Source of the DNA: Mesorhizobium tianshanense
GTDB lineage: Bacteria; Pseudomonadota; Alphaproteobacteria; Rhizobiales; Rhizobiaceae
Assembly: GCF_007830515.1 (NCBI RefSeq)
Contig: NZ_VLKT01000047.1
Span: 1 to 63,360 of the forward strand
Direction of reading: 5' to 3'
DNA length: 63,360 nt
A program made the position numbers and the translations under genes. Positions 37,471 through 46,536 of the stretch are shown here, piece by piece (position 1 is the first letter of the stretch; each line of letters begins with the position of its first letter). The notes under the pieces were generated by a model. The model was not told where the DNA came from. It worked only from the letters and a program-made list of their open reading frames with translations, and did no database searches.

Positions 37471-38421
37471 TCACAGATCGAGTCTCAGCACGCCGGTTGC
37501 GCGCGATATACATGGGATAAAACGATGAGTCCGAGCCTCCTTGGACAGGACAGCATCCCGATGGAGCGGCTGCCCTTCCAGGATTCCGCATTCGCAGGTT
37601 CCGCAAACTCCGTTCTCACAGGACGCCATAAGCAGTACGCCCGCCCTCCGCAGCGCCGCGAGCGCCGTCGTGTCGGCCGCGACAGGAACCACTGTCCCGT
37701 CGCGAAGGGTGATCGTGAAAGGTTCTGGTGGCGCACCGTCCTGCTCCGGCGGCTGAAAAGCCTCGAAATGCACGCTTCCTTCCGGCCAGTGCGCGGTCGC
37801 CCGATCCACGGCCGCCATGAAGCCCGGTGGACCACAATAATAGAGCTGTGCATCAGAGGAAGGGGTCGTAAGCAAAGATTCAAGATCCTGCCTGGTCTCC
37901 GGTTCGTCGTCGAAATGCAGCCACACGGTGCTGGAGTCGAGCTCCCGCTCGATGACCGACAACAGAGGCGCAAGTGCTCGGCTGCGGGTGAAGTAATGCA
38001 GTTCGTACGTCATGCCCTGCCGCTCCAGGGCGCGTGCCATTGCCAGGATCGGGGTGATCCCGATGCCTCCCGCCAGCAGCAGGGTTGGCCCTTCGCGTTG
38101 TGCAAGCGGAAAATGATTGCGAGGAGCAGAAACCGGGAGTGTGCATCCGGCGGCCACTGCCTCGTGGATCCACGCCGAGCCGCCGCGACCAACGTCTTCG
38201 CGCTTCACCGCGATTGTGTAGCGGCTCAGATCTGTCGGATCGCCGCAGAGCGAATACTGGCGCACTTTCCCGTCAGGCAGATGAACATCGACGTGAGAGC
38301 CCGGTTCGAAGGGTGGCAGCAGAGGTTTGCGTGTGTGTTTCAGGTCGATGACCAGGACGTCGCCTGGCTCCTTGCGGGCGGCGGTCACTGTCAGCTTCAT
38401 GATGATGCGGGGCGAGGCCAT
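37471..38421 (-). CDS. PDR/VanB-family oxidoreductase
   Basis: The reductase of about 316 residues consists of an FMN-binding barrel (GKVRQYSLCGDP, the flavin site), an NAD-binding domain (LLAGGIGITPILAMARAL, YYCGPPGFM) and a C-terminal plant-type 2Fe-2S ferredoxin. The cluster cysteines are in SCENGVCGTCECG plus a late cysteine in FIPC. Such proteins feed electrons to Rieske oxygenases, but no oxygenase gene lies in the window. The start is uncertain: 38421 and 38400 are ATG choices and 38457 a GTG overlapping the MOSC gene. It is transcribed after the MOSC gene and before the E1-type gene. Confidence 0.85.
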   Translation of the reverse strand: MASPRIIMKLTVTAARKEPGDVLVIDLKHTRKPLLPPFEPGSHVDVHLPDGKVRQYSLCGDPTDLSRYTIAVKREDVGRGGSAWIHEAVAAGCTLPVSAPRNHFPLAQREGPTLLLAGGIGITPILAMARALERQGMTYELHYFTRSRALAPLLSVIERELDSSTVWLHFDDEPETRQDLESLLTTPSSDAQLYYCGPPGFMAAVDRATAHWPEGSVHFEAFQPPEQDGAPPEPFTITLRDGTVVPVAADTTALAALRRAGVLLMASCENGVCGTCECGILEGQPLHRDAVLSKEARTHRFIPCISRATGVLRLDL

Positions 38422-38428
38422 GTCGATT

Positions 38429-38920
38429 TTACTCGTCAATCGGAAGAAACGGATCACCGGGGCGGATCACGCCGCCAACCTCGATCGCGCAGTTCAGGCC
38501 TGAGCGGTTTAGAAGCCCTTCGTAGAGACCGGGAATGCCGAGCAATTGCTCGATATACTTGCAGGGAAAATTCATTCGCGCCGCCCGCAGGACTGTTTCG
38601 CCTACCCGGAAGCGCTTGCCGATCAGATGACCCAGCGGTACGCCGCGCGTGGTCAGGTTTCGCCGATGATCTTCGGGCGCGAGCTTGGCCTTGAAACCCG
38701 GAATCCTGGGCTCGCCCTGTGCGATGGCTTCGAGGACTTCGACCTCGATCAGGGTCACTTCGCGCACGTCGGGTTTCGCAGAGTAGGTACCCGTTCCAAG
38801 ATAGTACCGATCCCCGACAATGCCGCGCCCGGCAATGAGTTGTGCCTCCGTCAACTCCTCCATTTCGTACGATGCGGCTGGCGCGACATGGATGTGGAGC
38901 AGCGTTCCCTGCCACGTCAT
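38429..38920 (-). CDS. MOSC-domain protein
   Basis: The 163-residue protein corresponds to a lone MOSC domain (molybdenum cofactor sulfurase C-terminal type). It has GRGIVGDRYYLGTGTY near residue 30, VTLIEVEVLEAI, DHRRNLTTRGVPLG and a conserved cysteine in NFPCKYIEQL near the end. MOSC domains handle sulfur or metal-sulfur transfer, and in VanB-like contexts may be fused to the reductase, so this pair probably acts together. ATG 38920 is chosen because MOSC homology begins immediately after it. The frame is open upstream but without homology. The start overlaps the stop of a short upstream frame (ATGA). Confidence 0.85.
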   Translation of the reverse strand: MTWQGTLLHIHVAPAASYEMEELTEAQLIAGRGIVGDRYYLGTGTYSAKPDVREVTLIEVEVLEAIAQGEPRIPGFKAKLAPEDHRRNLTTRGVPLGHLIGKRFRVGETVLRAARMNFPCKYIEQLLGIPGLYEGLLNRSGLNCAIEVGGVIRPGDPFLPIDE

Positions 38921-39117
38921 GCTTCTTCGCCCTCTATGACCGCAGTCGCGGCGTCCAGCTTCCAGCCGGACTTGGGGGTATCCTCGAGATGTCCGTTTGC
39001 CATGTTTGCTTCCGTGCTCCGGGGCAGGGTCACAGCCTGATCCAGCGAAACCTCTGCCCGGGAACTGGCCTGACTGACAGAGCCAGTTTTTGCGATTGTG
39101 CCTGATCCAGTCAGCAA
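38917..39117 (-). pseudogene. Short C-terminal remnant upstream of the MOSC gene
   Basis: A 66-codon frame ends in GWKLDAATAVIEGEEA, and its stop overlaps the MOSC start by 4 bp, an arrangement typical of true coupled genes. The first half looks random. The likely explanation is the C-terminal stump of an enzyme (perhaps the oxygenase partner of the VanB-type reductase) that lost the rest. I cannot name its family. Confidence 0.3.
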
Positions 39118-39535
39118 TCCCGCAGATCGCTGAACGTCGCTCTAACCGACAATCAAACCCAGCGGCTTGACGGTTATATCTGAGACGACGCACGGATATT
39201 AGGTTCGTCATCATGAGCGCGGTGCCGCGAAAACCTCGCGTTGGACTGGAGCAATTCCCCGTTTCAATCAAAACAGGACCGCTCTCGGACGACGGGGTGA
39301 CCAATCCTTTTACACCTGCTCGCGGAAGGCCCGCCTTCATGCCGCTGGCAAAGCCCTTCCAAGACCGCAAATCGCTTGTCGTGGATTTACGCGGGTCCGA
39401 TGAATGAGCTTCCATCAACGAGGTTCGTGTTCAAACTCCCAGAAGCTTGGCGGTTGTCTGCGCGCCCGGGCGGCGTAACTTCGTTGGCCGGCTGCGAAGC
39501 CTTCAGCCCGCCCATTTGCAAAGTGCGGCGAAAAT
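39118..39535. other. Gene-free spacer
   Basis: Neither strand gives a supportable gene. Open frames on both strands lack motifs and good starts. The block lies between the stump at 38917-39117 and the end of the AlaX-like gene and may contain further remnants of the lost gene. Confidence 0.45.
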
Positions 39536-40426
39536 TTACGCTTCTCGAGCCTGTGTTGTCATGACAAAGCCCTCCTCTGAGGGCGCCAAAGTAATCTTGA
39601 CATCACCGATATCCGAAAGCCTCTCTACATGGGTCCCTCCGCAAGGGATGATGACCTCGGTGCCATCGAGGTTGCATCGCCACTGCCGAATTCCATCAAG
39701 CAATCCCTCGGAAGGCGTCAAACTGACCAACGTGTTCGTTTCCAGCCAGCGGCGTATCATTCCGTTAATTTCCACACCCACGGTTTCAAGGTTGTTGAGA
39801 AAACCATCACGATCAAAGCCCTTCTTCCTGAGGGACTTGCCCAATCGATAGACGTCCGTGGACACAGCTGGTTCGATCGAGGAGTTCTCTATTGCGGCCT
39901 TGTCGAGATTTGGCCGCCCAAGCGAATCGAGATCCGCAAAATCCTTGGTCCAGAAAGGAACTGAAGCCGCATTCAGTGCCAACGCGGCAAGATGCGCCGC
40001 CGTATGCGGTACCGATAGCGCCTTACGTCTACGCGGTTCAACCGTGAAGCGTGCTTCCTCACCGATATAGGCACCGAGGTCACGATCTGACTGAACGATA
40101 TGTACTACCACGCCCTGCCACTCGCCCTCACCCTTCCTGACGGCTTTCGCTTCCTCCCCAATCAAAAGCACACCGGCGCCAGCATCGATCAAGCCTGTCC
40201 AAGCATCCGCAATCTCAACCACTACTCCATCCGCGAAGGTGATCTGGCCTAGATCGGCGGGTTGGTCCGGCCAACGAAAGCTGACGGGATGCACTGGCGT
40301 TCGGTCCGCTATGACGAGCCAACCATTTACACAAGGCGCTGCAAATTCGATCCTGCCTTGTCCTGCGAGGGCACCGCCCGGGAAGGTAACGAGGGTGCCG
40401 GTCTTCATCGACGTGTCGAATTTCAT
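39536..40426 (-). CDS. AlaX-like alanyl-tRNA editing protein
   Basis: The product is a 296-residue protein resembling the editing domain of alanyl-tRNA synthetase without the synthetase part. An N-terminal beta-barrel-like region (about 1-90) is followed by the zinc-binding editing core: HTAAHLAALALN supplies two histidines, and CGGTHVERLSDIG supplies the cysteine and the third histidine. Such enzymes deacylate Ser-tRNA(Ala) or Gly-tRNA(Ala), or act on related aminoacyl substrates. ATG 40426 is preferred because GAGG lies nine bases upstream and homology starts there. The longer open frame is not conserved-looking. It stands alone, without an operon partner. Confidence 0.87.
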   Translation of the reverse strand: MKFDTSMKTGTLVTFPGGALAGQGRIEFAAPCVNGWLVIADRTPVHPVSFRWPDQPADLGQITFADGVVVEIADAWTGLIDAGAGVLLIGEEAKAVRKGEGEWQGVVVHIVQSDRDLGAYIGEEARFTVEPRRRKALSVPHTAAHLAALALNAASVPFWTKDFADLDSLGRPNLDKAAIENSSIEPAVSTDVYRLGKSLRKKGFDRDGFLNNLETVGVEINGMIRRWLETNTLVSLTPSEGLLDGIRQWRCNLDGTEVIIPCGGTHVERLSDIGDVKITLAPSEEGFVMTTQAREA

Positions 40427-40751
40427 GCTTCTGCTGCCTCTCCGATATTCGGAATCCGGTTTATTTGTTTGTCTTACAGAAGGAGGTGCGCCGTGTCCCA
40501 ACTGTTGTGCAGGGGCCCCCAAGTTCGGGCGAGCGCCCAGCGACGACACCAGCCGCAACTCGAAAAACCAGCCAGGCGCCATGGGATGGGCCGGGGATAA
40601 TCGCACGTGCCTTCGAAGCCGCAGATCACCGGTCGGTCGTACGCCCGGAGAACCTCAATCAGGTGGTCATGCTCGGAACGATTGTGGCCAAGGGCTTCGA
40701 TTAGAAGCTTGCCGGCTGCAGGATTGTGATCCCGGTCAAACTGGACGTGCT
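40427..40751. other. Spacer between AlaX-like and MocR genes
   Basis: No gene is supported. A plus-strand frame ending at 40704 has a stretch with NQVVMLGTIVAKGFD that reads like real protein, possibly a remnant of a lost enzyme, but I cannot assign it. The promoter of the AlaX-like gene should lie at about 40430-40520. Confidence 0.4.
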
Positions 40752-42254
40752 CTAGCGTGCGGCCGAAGTGTCGGGAGAGTTCCTTCTCACCCGTTCGACA
40801 GCGTCCGTGAGGAACCGAACGCCGTTCTCGATTTGCCCTGTGGTCAAGGCGGAATAGCCCATCACCAATCCGATCCGGTCGGCGCGGCCTTCATCCGTTT
40901 CCCGGCGGTAGAGCGGCGATATTGAATGGACACCCACGCCTTCTCGTCGCGCCTCTTCTACCAGCACGTCCTCCAATGACCGACGGAGGTCCTTGAACCA
41001 GACGACGACATGCAGCCCGGCATCAGCGCCTTCGATGACGATGCGGTCTGCGAACGCGCGTCGAAGGGCGGCGAGCAGGGTCTCTCGGCGCTCGCCGTTC
41101 AGACGGCGGACGCGCCGCACATGGCTTTCATAGCCGCCGCTCTCGATGAGCGAGGCCAGGGCCTCCTGCTCCGCCACCGGAGAATGCCTGTCCAGAAGCT
41201 GCTTGGCCGTCGCGAAGACGTCTTGCAATTCCGGTGGAACCACGAGGTAGCCGATGCGCAGCATCGGCGACAGCGTCTTGGAGATCGTTCCTAGATAGAT
41301 AACGGAACTGCGGTCCTCCAGCTTGTGCAGCGGGGGCACCGGACGAATGTCGTAGCGGTACTCGCCATCGTAGTCGTCCTCGATCACATAGGCGTCGTTA
41401 CGCCGGGCCCATTCGAGGAGCTGATACCGGCGCGAGACCGGCAAGACACCGCCGAGCGGAAACTGATGCGACGGCGTGACATAGGCCAGCCGCGCCGTGA
41501 TCCCCTCAAGCAGCTCCGTCTTCATCCCTTCTCCATCGACGGCGACAGAAAAAGGCCGCGCGCCTGTGCTGGCAAAGACCTGGCGCGCCATCCTGTAGCA
41601 CGGGTCCTCGACTACGAAGCTGTCGGAAGGATCGAGCAGCAAGCGCGCGCAAAGGTCGAGACCCTGCTGCGAGCCGCTTGCGATGATGATCTGCTCGACC
41701 TCGCAGCTTAGGGTTCGGGCGCGCCACAAATATCCCTGAAGCGCCTGGCGCAGGCGAAGCGATCCGCGCGGATCGTCATAAGCCAGGCGCCTAGGGCGTT
41801 GCGACATCGCCGCGTTCATGGCGCGCTTCCAGATCAGCGCCGGGAAATCGGACGGCGCGAGGTCGCCATAACGGAAATCCACTTTCAACCGGTTGGGCAG
41901 GTAATCCGGCCAAGGCGGACTGGCGCGCAGTCTCTCGCCGTAGGCGGAAAGATGAATCGGGCCGGCGCGTTTTGAGACGGTGCTGCTCGCCTCGTGACCG
42001 ATCAGAGAAGATGCAACGCGAGGTCGTGCGCCTTGACGGACTTCAATGAAACCTTCTGCGGCCAACTGCTCGTAGGCGACGGTGACGGTCGTTCGCGAAA
42101 CGCCGAGGTCGTTTGCGAGGCCCCGCGACGAGGGCAACTGACTGCCGGTTTCGTAGACGCCCCCGAGGATCTGCTCGCGAAGAGATTCATAGATCTGGCG
42201 CGCACCCATACCGTGCGAGCGACCTGCAGAACCGGCACCTGAAGACTGGACCAT
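40752..42254 (-). CDS. MocR/PdxR-family regulator, complete
   Basis: The protein has about 500 residues. A GntR winged helix (residues about 20-90: SQLPSSRGLANDLGVSRTTVTVAYEQL) is joined to a class I aminotransferase-like domain with GSQQGLDLCARLLLDP, EDPCYRM, the pyridine-contacting aspartate region VIEDDYDGEYRYD, and the PLP lysine in GTISKTLSPMLRIGY. MocR proteins sense PLP or an amino acid-PLP adduct and control nearby amino-acid or vitamin B6 genes. I prefer ATG 42254 to TTG 42269. The gene diverges from the gamma-lyase, DapA-like and PaiB-like genes, its likely targets, with an inverted repeat between. Confidence 0.9.
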   Translation of the reverse strand: MVQSSGAGSAGRSHGMGARQIYESLREQILGGVYETGSQLPSSRGLANDLGVSRTTVTVAYEQLAAEGFIEVRQGARPRVASSLIGHEASSTVSKRAGPIHLSAYGERLRASPPWPDYLPNRLKVDFRYGDLAPSDFPALIWKRAMNAAMSQRPRRLAYDDPRGSLRLRQALQGYLWRARTLSCEVEQIIIASGSQQGLDLCARLLLDPSDSFVVEDPCYRMARQVFASTGARPFSVAVDGEGMKTELLEGITARLAYVTPSHQFPLGGVLPVSRRYQLLEWARRNDAYVIEDDYDGEYRYDIRPVPPLHKLEDRSSVIYLGTISKTLSPMLRIGYLVVPPELQDVFATAKQLLDRHSPVAEQEALASLIESGGYESHVRRVRRLNGERRETLLAALRRAFADRIVIEGADAGLHVVVWFKDLRRSLEDVLVEEARREGVGVHSISPLYRRETDEGRADRIGLVMGYSALTTGQIENGVRFLTDAVERVRRNSPDTSAAR

Positions 42255-42262
42255 TTTATTAA

Positions 42263-42299
42263 TCGCCAACTGGACGTTACATGTGAGCCAGTTTGGCGA
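42263..42299 (+). promoter_or_regulatory. Inverted repeat between MocR and gamma-lyase genes
   Basis: TCGCCAACTGG (42263-42273) and CCAGTTTGGCGA (42288-42299) are inverted copies differing by one inserted base, separated by 14 bases. Their position just upstream of both divergent genes makes them a probable MocR binding site. Confidence 0.6.
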
Positions 42300-42336
42300 C
42301 TATCTTCCGGAATTCCAAGAAACTTCAGAGAGAGCC

Positions 42337-43572
42337 ATGACCCGCCCCAAAGATCGATTCGAAATCGATGCATCGACGCGGCCCCTGAACGAGGCCGATC
42401 TCGCATTCGCCACGCGGGCGATCCATCATGGCTACGATCCGGCCGGCTTTTCCAATGCCGTTCAGCCGCCCGTTTTCCTGACCTCGACCTACGGGTTCGA
42501 AAGCGTTGCGGCGAACGAGGCGGCGGCCGCCCTTGGCGGCAGGCTCTACGCACGTGAATACAACCCAACGACGGATATCCTCGAAAAGCGGCTCGCCAAT
42601 CTCGAAGGAGCCGAAGCCGGGCTGGTCGTGGCCTCGGGGATGGCGGCTTTCGGCACGCTGATCCTGTCGCTGCTGTCGCAGGGCGACGAACTCATCGTCC
42701 ACAAGACGCTCTATGCGAACACGCTCGCCATGGTCGAACAGGCGGTCCCGCGGTTTGGCATCAAGGTCGTTCCAGTCGATCTGTCGGAGCCCAGCAATCT
42801 CGATGGCGCGATCACCGACCGGACCCGGCTTGTTTTCTTCGAGACCCCGGTCAACCCGCTGAGCCGCACCCTCGACATCGCCGAAATCGCCGCACGCGCC
42901 CACGCGCGCGGCGTGAAGGTGGCGGTAGACAGCACCTTCGCCTCGCCCGCACTCCAGCGGCCGCTGGAACACGGGGCCGATATCGTGATCCACTCGCTGA
43001 CGAAGTATATCAACGGCCACGGCGATGCTCTCGGCGGGGCGATCTTGGGTGACGCGAAAACACTCCACACGCTGCACGAAACGGGTCTGCGCTATATCAC
43101 CGGTGCAGCACTCTCGCCCATGTCAGCGTTCATGATCCTGCGCGGGCTGAAGACGCTGACGATCCGCATGGAACGCCACAGTGCCACCGCGCTGAGGGTC
43201 GCTCAGGCGCTCGAGGTTCACCCGGCTGTGGCGTGGGTGAGTTACCCGTTTCTCGACTCTCATCCCGATCAGGCGATTGCCCGAAAGCAGATGTCCGAGG
43301 GATCAGGCATGTTGGCTTTTGGTCTCCACGCCGGGTTCGAGGGCGCGCGCCGGATGATGGACCGGCTCAACCTGATCACCCGAGCGGTCAGCCTCGGTGA
43401 TGCTGACAGCCTCATCTACCATCCGGCCAGTCTGACACGTGCCCGTAAAAGCATCCGCAAGGATGCTCACCTTGCCGATGGCGTCGGCGAGGACCTCATG
43501 CGTCTCTCGGTCGGTCTGGAAGACGCCGGCGACTTGATCGCCGATCTGAGGCAGGCGCTGGACGTGCTCTGA
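42337..43572 (+). CDS. Cystathionine/methionine gamma-lyase-type PLP enzyme
   Basis: The 411-residue enzyme is of the Cys/Met metabolism PLP family. It has YAREYNPTTDILEKRLANLEG at the N-terminal contact, SGMAAFGTLILSL, the aspartate in AVDSTFASP and the PLP lysine in SLTKYINGHGDALGG. The C-terminal SLGDADSLIYHPASLT places it with methionine gamma-lyases and O-acetylhomoserine-type enzymes. It is only distantly similar to the enzyme at 32536-33726. ATG 42337 is preceded by an AGAGAGA ribosome site. It is the first gene of a unit with the DapA-like and PaiB-like genes. Its last quarter is duplicated at 4722-5049. Confidence 0.9.
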   Translation: MTRPKDRFEIDASTRPLNEADLAFATRAIHHGYDPAGFSNAVQPPVFLTSTYGFESVAANEAAAALGGRLYAREYNPTTDILEKRLANLEGAEAGLVVASGMAAFGTLILSLLSQGDELIVHKTLYANTLAMVEQAVPRFGIKVVPVDLSEPSNLDGAITDRTRLVFFETPVNPLSRTLDIAEIAARAHARGVKVAVDSTFASPALQRPLEHGADIVIHSLTKYINGHGDALGGAILGDAKTLHTLHETGLRYITGAALSPMSAFMILRGLKTLTIRMERHSATALRVAQALEVHPAVAWVSYPFLDSHPDQAIARKQMSEGSGMLAFGLHAGFEGARRMMDRLNLITRAVSLGDADSLIYHPASLTRARKSIRKDAHLADGVGEDLMRLSVGLEDAGDLIADLRQALDVL

Positions 43573-43632
43573 TGAGCCGGTTCCCATCTCGCTTCCAACA
43601 CTGGCGCTCATGCAGAAATCTGGAGCAACGCA

Positions 43633-44535
43633 ATGGCATTCCTGAGCGGGCTTTCCGCATTTCCCATCACGCCGAGTGACCGTGACGGCCGCATCGATAC
43701 CAAGGCCCTGCGCAAGCTGATTAGACGACTTTGCGCCGCAAAGGTCGATTCCATCGGCCTTCTCGGCAGCACTGGCACCTACATTTACCTCACGCGCGGC
43801 GAGCGGCGACGGGCCATTGCCGAAGCTTTGGACGAAGCCGGTGGACAGACGCCGGTCGTGGTGGGCGTGGGCGCGTTGCGCACCGACGAGGCGGCAAGGC
43901 TTGCGCAGGACGCCAAGGCCCTCGGCGCTGCCGCAGGGTTGCTTGCGGCTGTCTCGTACACCCCGCTTACCGATGACGAGGTGTTCGAACATTTCTCGAT
44001 CGTGGCGCGTGAAGGCGGCCTGCCGATTGTCATCTATGATAACCCGGGGACGACACATTTTCGGTTCACCCCAGCACTTGTCGGCCGTCTTGCTAAGGTG
44101 CCAGGTATCGTTGCCATCAAGAATCCGACCGACAAGACCGACGAAATCCGAAGCCATCTGGCCGGACAGAGAGGCATCGTGCCGGAAGGCTTCTCGATTG
44201 GCTACAGCGGCGACTGGAATGCCACCGAAGCCATGATCGCCGGAGCCGACACCTGGTACAGCGTCCTCGGCGGCATCCTGCCCGAGGTCTGCATAAAAAT
44301 TGTCAGGGCGTCGCAGGCGGACGATACCGCGGAGGCACGTCGTCTCAATTCCGAACTGACGCCAATCTGGGATCTATTCAAGCAGTTCTCCAGCCTTCGC
44401 GTCGTCTATGTGCTCGCCGAATTGCTCGACATTTGCCGCGCCGAACCTCCGCACCCGATCCTGCCGCTCTCTGCTGCAGCGAAGCGGCAGATCGCCGAAG
44501 CGCTGGAACGCCTGCCAGCAGGCACTTTCCGATGA
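43633..44535 (+). CDS. Dihydrodipicolinate synthase (DapA) family lyase
   Basis: The product is a 300-residue TIM-barrel aldolase. LGSTGTYIYLTRGERRRAI near residue 40 corresponds to the GTTGE-type loop, the active-site tyrosine is in IVIYDNPG near 133, and the Schiff-base lysine is in VAIKNPTDK near 161. The variant YIYL in place of the usual E(S/A)..L suggests an aldolase or lyase other than DapA itself. It lies 60 bp after the gamma-lyase and 32 bp before the PaiB-like gene. Acting on pyruvate or a 2-oxoacid released by the gamma-lyase would be a coherent role, but this is inference. Confidence 0.87.
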   Translation: MAFLSGLSAFPITPSDRDGRIDTKALRKLIRRLCAAKVDSIGLLGSTGTYIYLTRGERRRAIAEALDEAGGQTPVVVGVGALRTDEAARLAQDAKALGAAAGLLAAVSYTPLTDDEVFEHFSIVAREGGLPIVIYDNPGTTHFRFTPALVGRLAKVPGIVAIKNPTDKTDEIRSHLAGQRGIVPEGFSIGYSGDWNATEAMIAGADTWYSVLGGILPEVCIKIVRASQADDTAEARRLNSELTPIWDLFKQFSSLRVVYVLAELLDICRAEPPHPILPLSAAAKRQIAEALERLPAGTFR

Positions 44536-44567
44536 ACCGCGAAACTGGCCGGCAGTAAGGAACCGTC

Positions 44568-45212
44568 ATGTATGTACCCCCACATTTCGACGAACCCAGC
44601 CAAGAGGCTCTCCACGATCTGATCGAGACGAGCGCCCTCGGCGTATTGATCACCCATGGCAGGAGCGGGCTCGATGCCAATCATATTCCCTTCGAACTTG
44701 ACCGGGCGCAGGGAAGGTACGGCGCTCTGAACTGCCACGTCGCCCGTGACAACCCGGTCTGGCAGGACGTGTCGACCGGCGATGAGGCACTCGTCGTGTT
44801 CCGCGCGGCCGACGCCTATATCTCGCCGCAATGGTATCCGAGCAAGCAGGAGTTCCACCGGCAGGTGCCGACCTGGAACTACCTCGTTGCACATGCATAC
44901 GGACGGATCACCGTCCGTGACGACGAGAGCTATGTCCGTCACAATGTCGCCAGACTGACCCGCAGGCATGAGGCGGCCCACCCTGTCCCATGGAAGATGG
45001 GTGACGCGCCTCGCGACTTTATCGACACAATGGTCAAGGCGATCGTCGGGCTGGAGATCGAAATCACCCGTCTAGTGGGCAAAGCCAAGCTCAGCCAGAA
45101 CAAAGAACCGCGCGACATTCGCAACGCCGGCGAAATGCTGAACGCCCAAGGCGACCGGCGCGTGGGTCAGGCGATGGTTGCAGCCGCTGCCCGGAAGTCC
45201 GAACAGGGCTGA
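44568..45212 (+). CDS. PaiB-family FMN-binding protein
   Basis: The complete PaiB-like protein of 214 residues has MYVPPHFDEPSQEALHDLIE at the start, then LDANHIPFELD, LNCHVARDNPVWQ, the hallmark SPQWYPSKQEFHRQVPTWNY and DFIDTMVKAIVGLEIEITRL. The split-barrel fold binds a flavin or haem. In Bacillus PaiB affects sporulation and protease genes, but in proteobacteria these proteins usually sit in amino-acid gene clusters. It ends the MocR-controlled unit. A frameshifted paralogue is at 31162-31774. Confidence 0.9.
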   Translation: MYVPPHFDEPSQEALHDLIETSALGVLITHGRSGLDANHIPFELDRAQGRYGALNCHVARDNPVWQDVSTGDEALVVFRAADAYISPQWYPSKQEFHRQVPTWNYLVAHAYGRITVRDDESYVRHNVARLTRRHEAAHPVPWKMGDAPRDFIDTMVKAIVGLEIEITRLVGKAKLSQNKEPRDIRNAGEMLNAQGDRRVGQAMVAAAARKSEQG

Positions 45213-45263
45213 GGAAGTTGCCCCATCGCCTCGTTTTCACGGACTGACCTCCAATTCGAGCAA

Positions 45264-46154
45264 CTATCTATGGGAAGCAAATTTTTCGATCAGCCATGCT
45301 CCAGCGGGACCCAGGGCCTTTTCCTTCCTGTAGGCGATAACCAATGGGAAGCTAGGCATCACATCAGAGCCCTCCCAGCTTTCTGGTCTCAGCTCGATCA
45401 ACCGTCGGGCGGCAAAATCCCCCTCAACCCGTGACCGTGGCATTGAACCCCAGCCGACGCCGGCGAGGAGGAGGTCGTATTTCGTCTGAAGGTCGTTTAC
45501 CCGCCACCGGTTGGCTGCATGCACGCCATAGTCTCGCCCACTGTCAACTTGGGGGGCTGGGCTAATAACCAATTGGGTGTAGTCCCGCAGGATCGTTGCG
45601 CTGAATGGCCCGTCAATTTTGCCAAGTGGATGCGTTGGTGCCGCGACCGGAACCAGATCGATCCGCCCGCACACCCGCCGCTCGAATTCATCAGGTTGGC
45701 GCTCAGCAAGCAAACCCAGGTCAGCTGTTCCATCGCGTAAGGCTTTGGCCGCCGCATCGAAGGTTTCGGTCAAGATACGAATTTCGACGAAAGGGAAAGC
45801 CCGGGTGAATTCCCCAAGCACATGGCTCAGCAGCGTCGCGGGGGCGTAGGACACAATTGCCAGGGTGAGTTGTGCCTCGAGCCCCTTTGAAATTCCTTGC
45901 GCCTGGTGCCGCCAATCGGCGACGTCGTCAAGAATCCGCCGCGCGCGCGGTAACAAGGTTTTGCCCGCTTCCGTTAGAACCGGGCGGTAGGCGGAGCGAT
46001 CAAAAAGAGCAAACCCGCTCTGTTCCTCCAATTTCTGAATTGTATAGGTGATCGCCGATTGCGCCCGATTCATGCGGCGAGCGGCTGCGGCAAAGCTGCC
46101 TTCTTGGACGATCGTGACGAATACCAAGAATTGATCGAGGGTGAGCGCGTCCAT
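45264..46154 (-). CDS. LysR-family regulator
   Basis: The 296-residue LysR-type protein has a helix-turn-helix in the first 60 residues (LDQFLVFVTIVQEGSFAAAA, RMNRAQSAITYTIQKLE) and a two-lobed effector domain. ATG 46154 begins the conserved MDALTLDQF. The frame continues upstream without homology. It diverges from a DoxX-family gene 382 bp away, its most likely target. The 46155-46536 interval should contain its T-N11-A box, but no single candidate stands out, and no gene is supported in that interval. Confidence 0.9.
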   Translation of the reverse strand: MDALTLDQFLVFVTIVQEGSFAAAARRMNRAQSAITYTIQKLEEQSGFALFDRSAYRPVLTEAGKTLLPRARRILDDVADWRHQAQGISKGLEAQLTLAIVSYAPATLLSHVLGEFTRAFPFVEIRILTETFDAAAKALRDGTADLGLLAERQPDEFERRVCGRIDLVPVAAPTHPLGKIDGPFSATILRDYTQLVISPAPQVDSGRDYGVHAANRWRVNDLQTKYDLLLAGVGWGSMPRSRVEGDFAARRLIELRPESWEGSDVMPSFPLVIAYRKEKALGPAGAWLIEKFASHR

Positions 46155-46536
46155 AGTTATGCCCAAAAATCTGAACGTTTTCAGAGACGATCCGAGATTC
46201 CCGCGATTCAGCATTCCCGATGCCGAGTGCGGTTGCATCTGCCCCACAGCCCCAGTCATCCATGCTTTCGCTTCCCTCGATTGTTGGCCAGAAGCCTCTG
46301 CAAGGACCAGCGCCGCAGATCGTCGGCATAGGGCATTTCCGCTCGGATCGCCGTGTACAGCGACTATATCAGTTTATTCGAATGACTACACCGAAATTTG
46401 ATCGCTTTCTTTGGTGGTGCTGCGATCTAAAATCACTCCAACAGGCAGGAAAAAATGCGCCAGCCCGATGTATGTGTGCTGGCTACCTTGCCTGCGCCCC
46501 GAGAGGTGGTGCTTTTCAGGCTTATGGAGTTATCAG

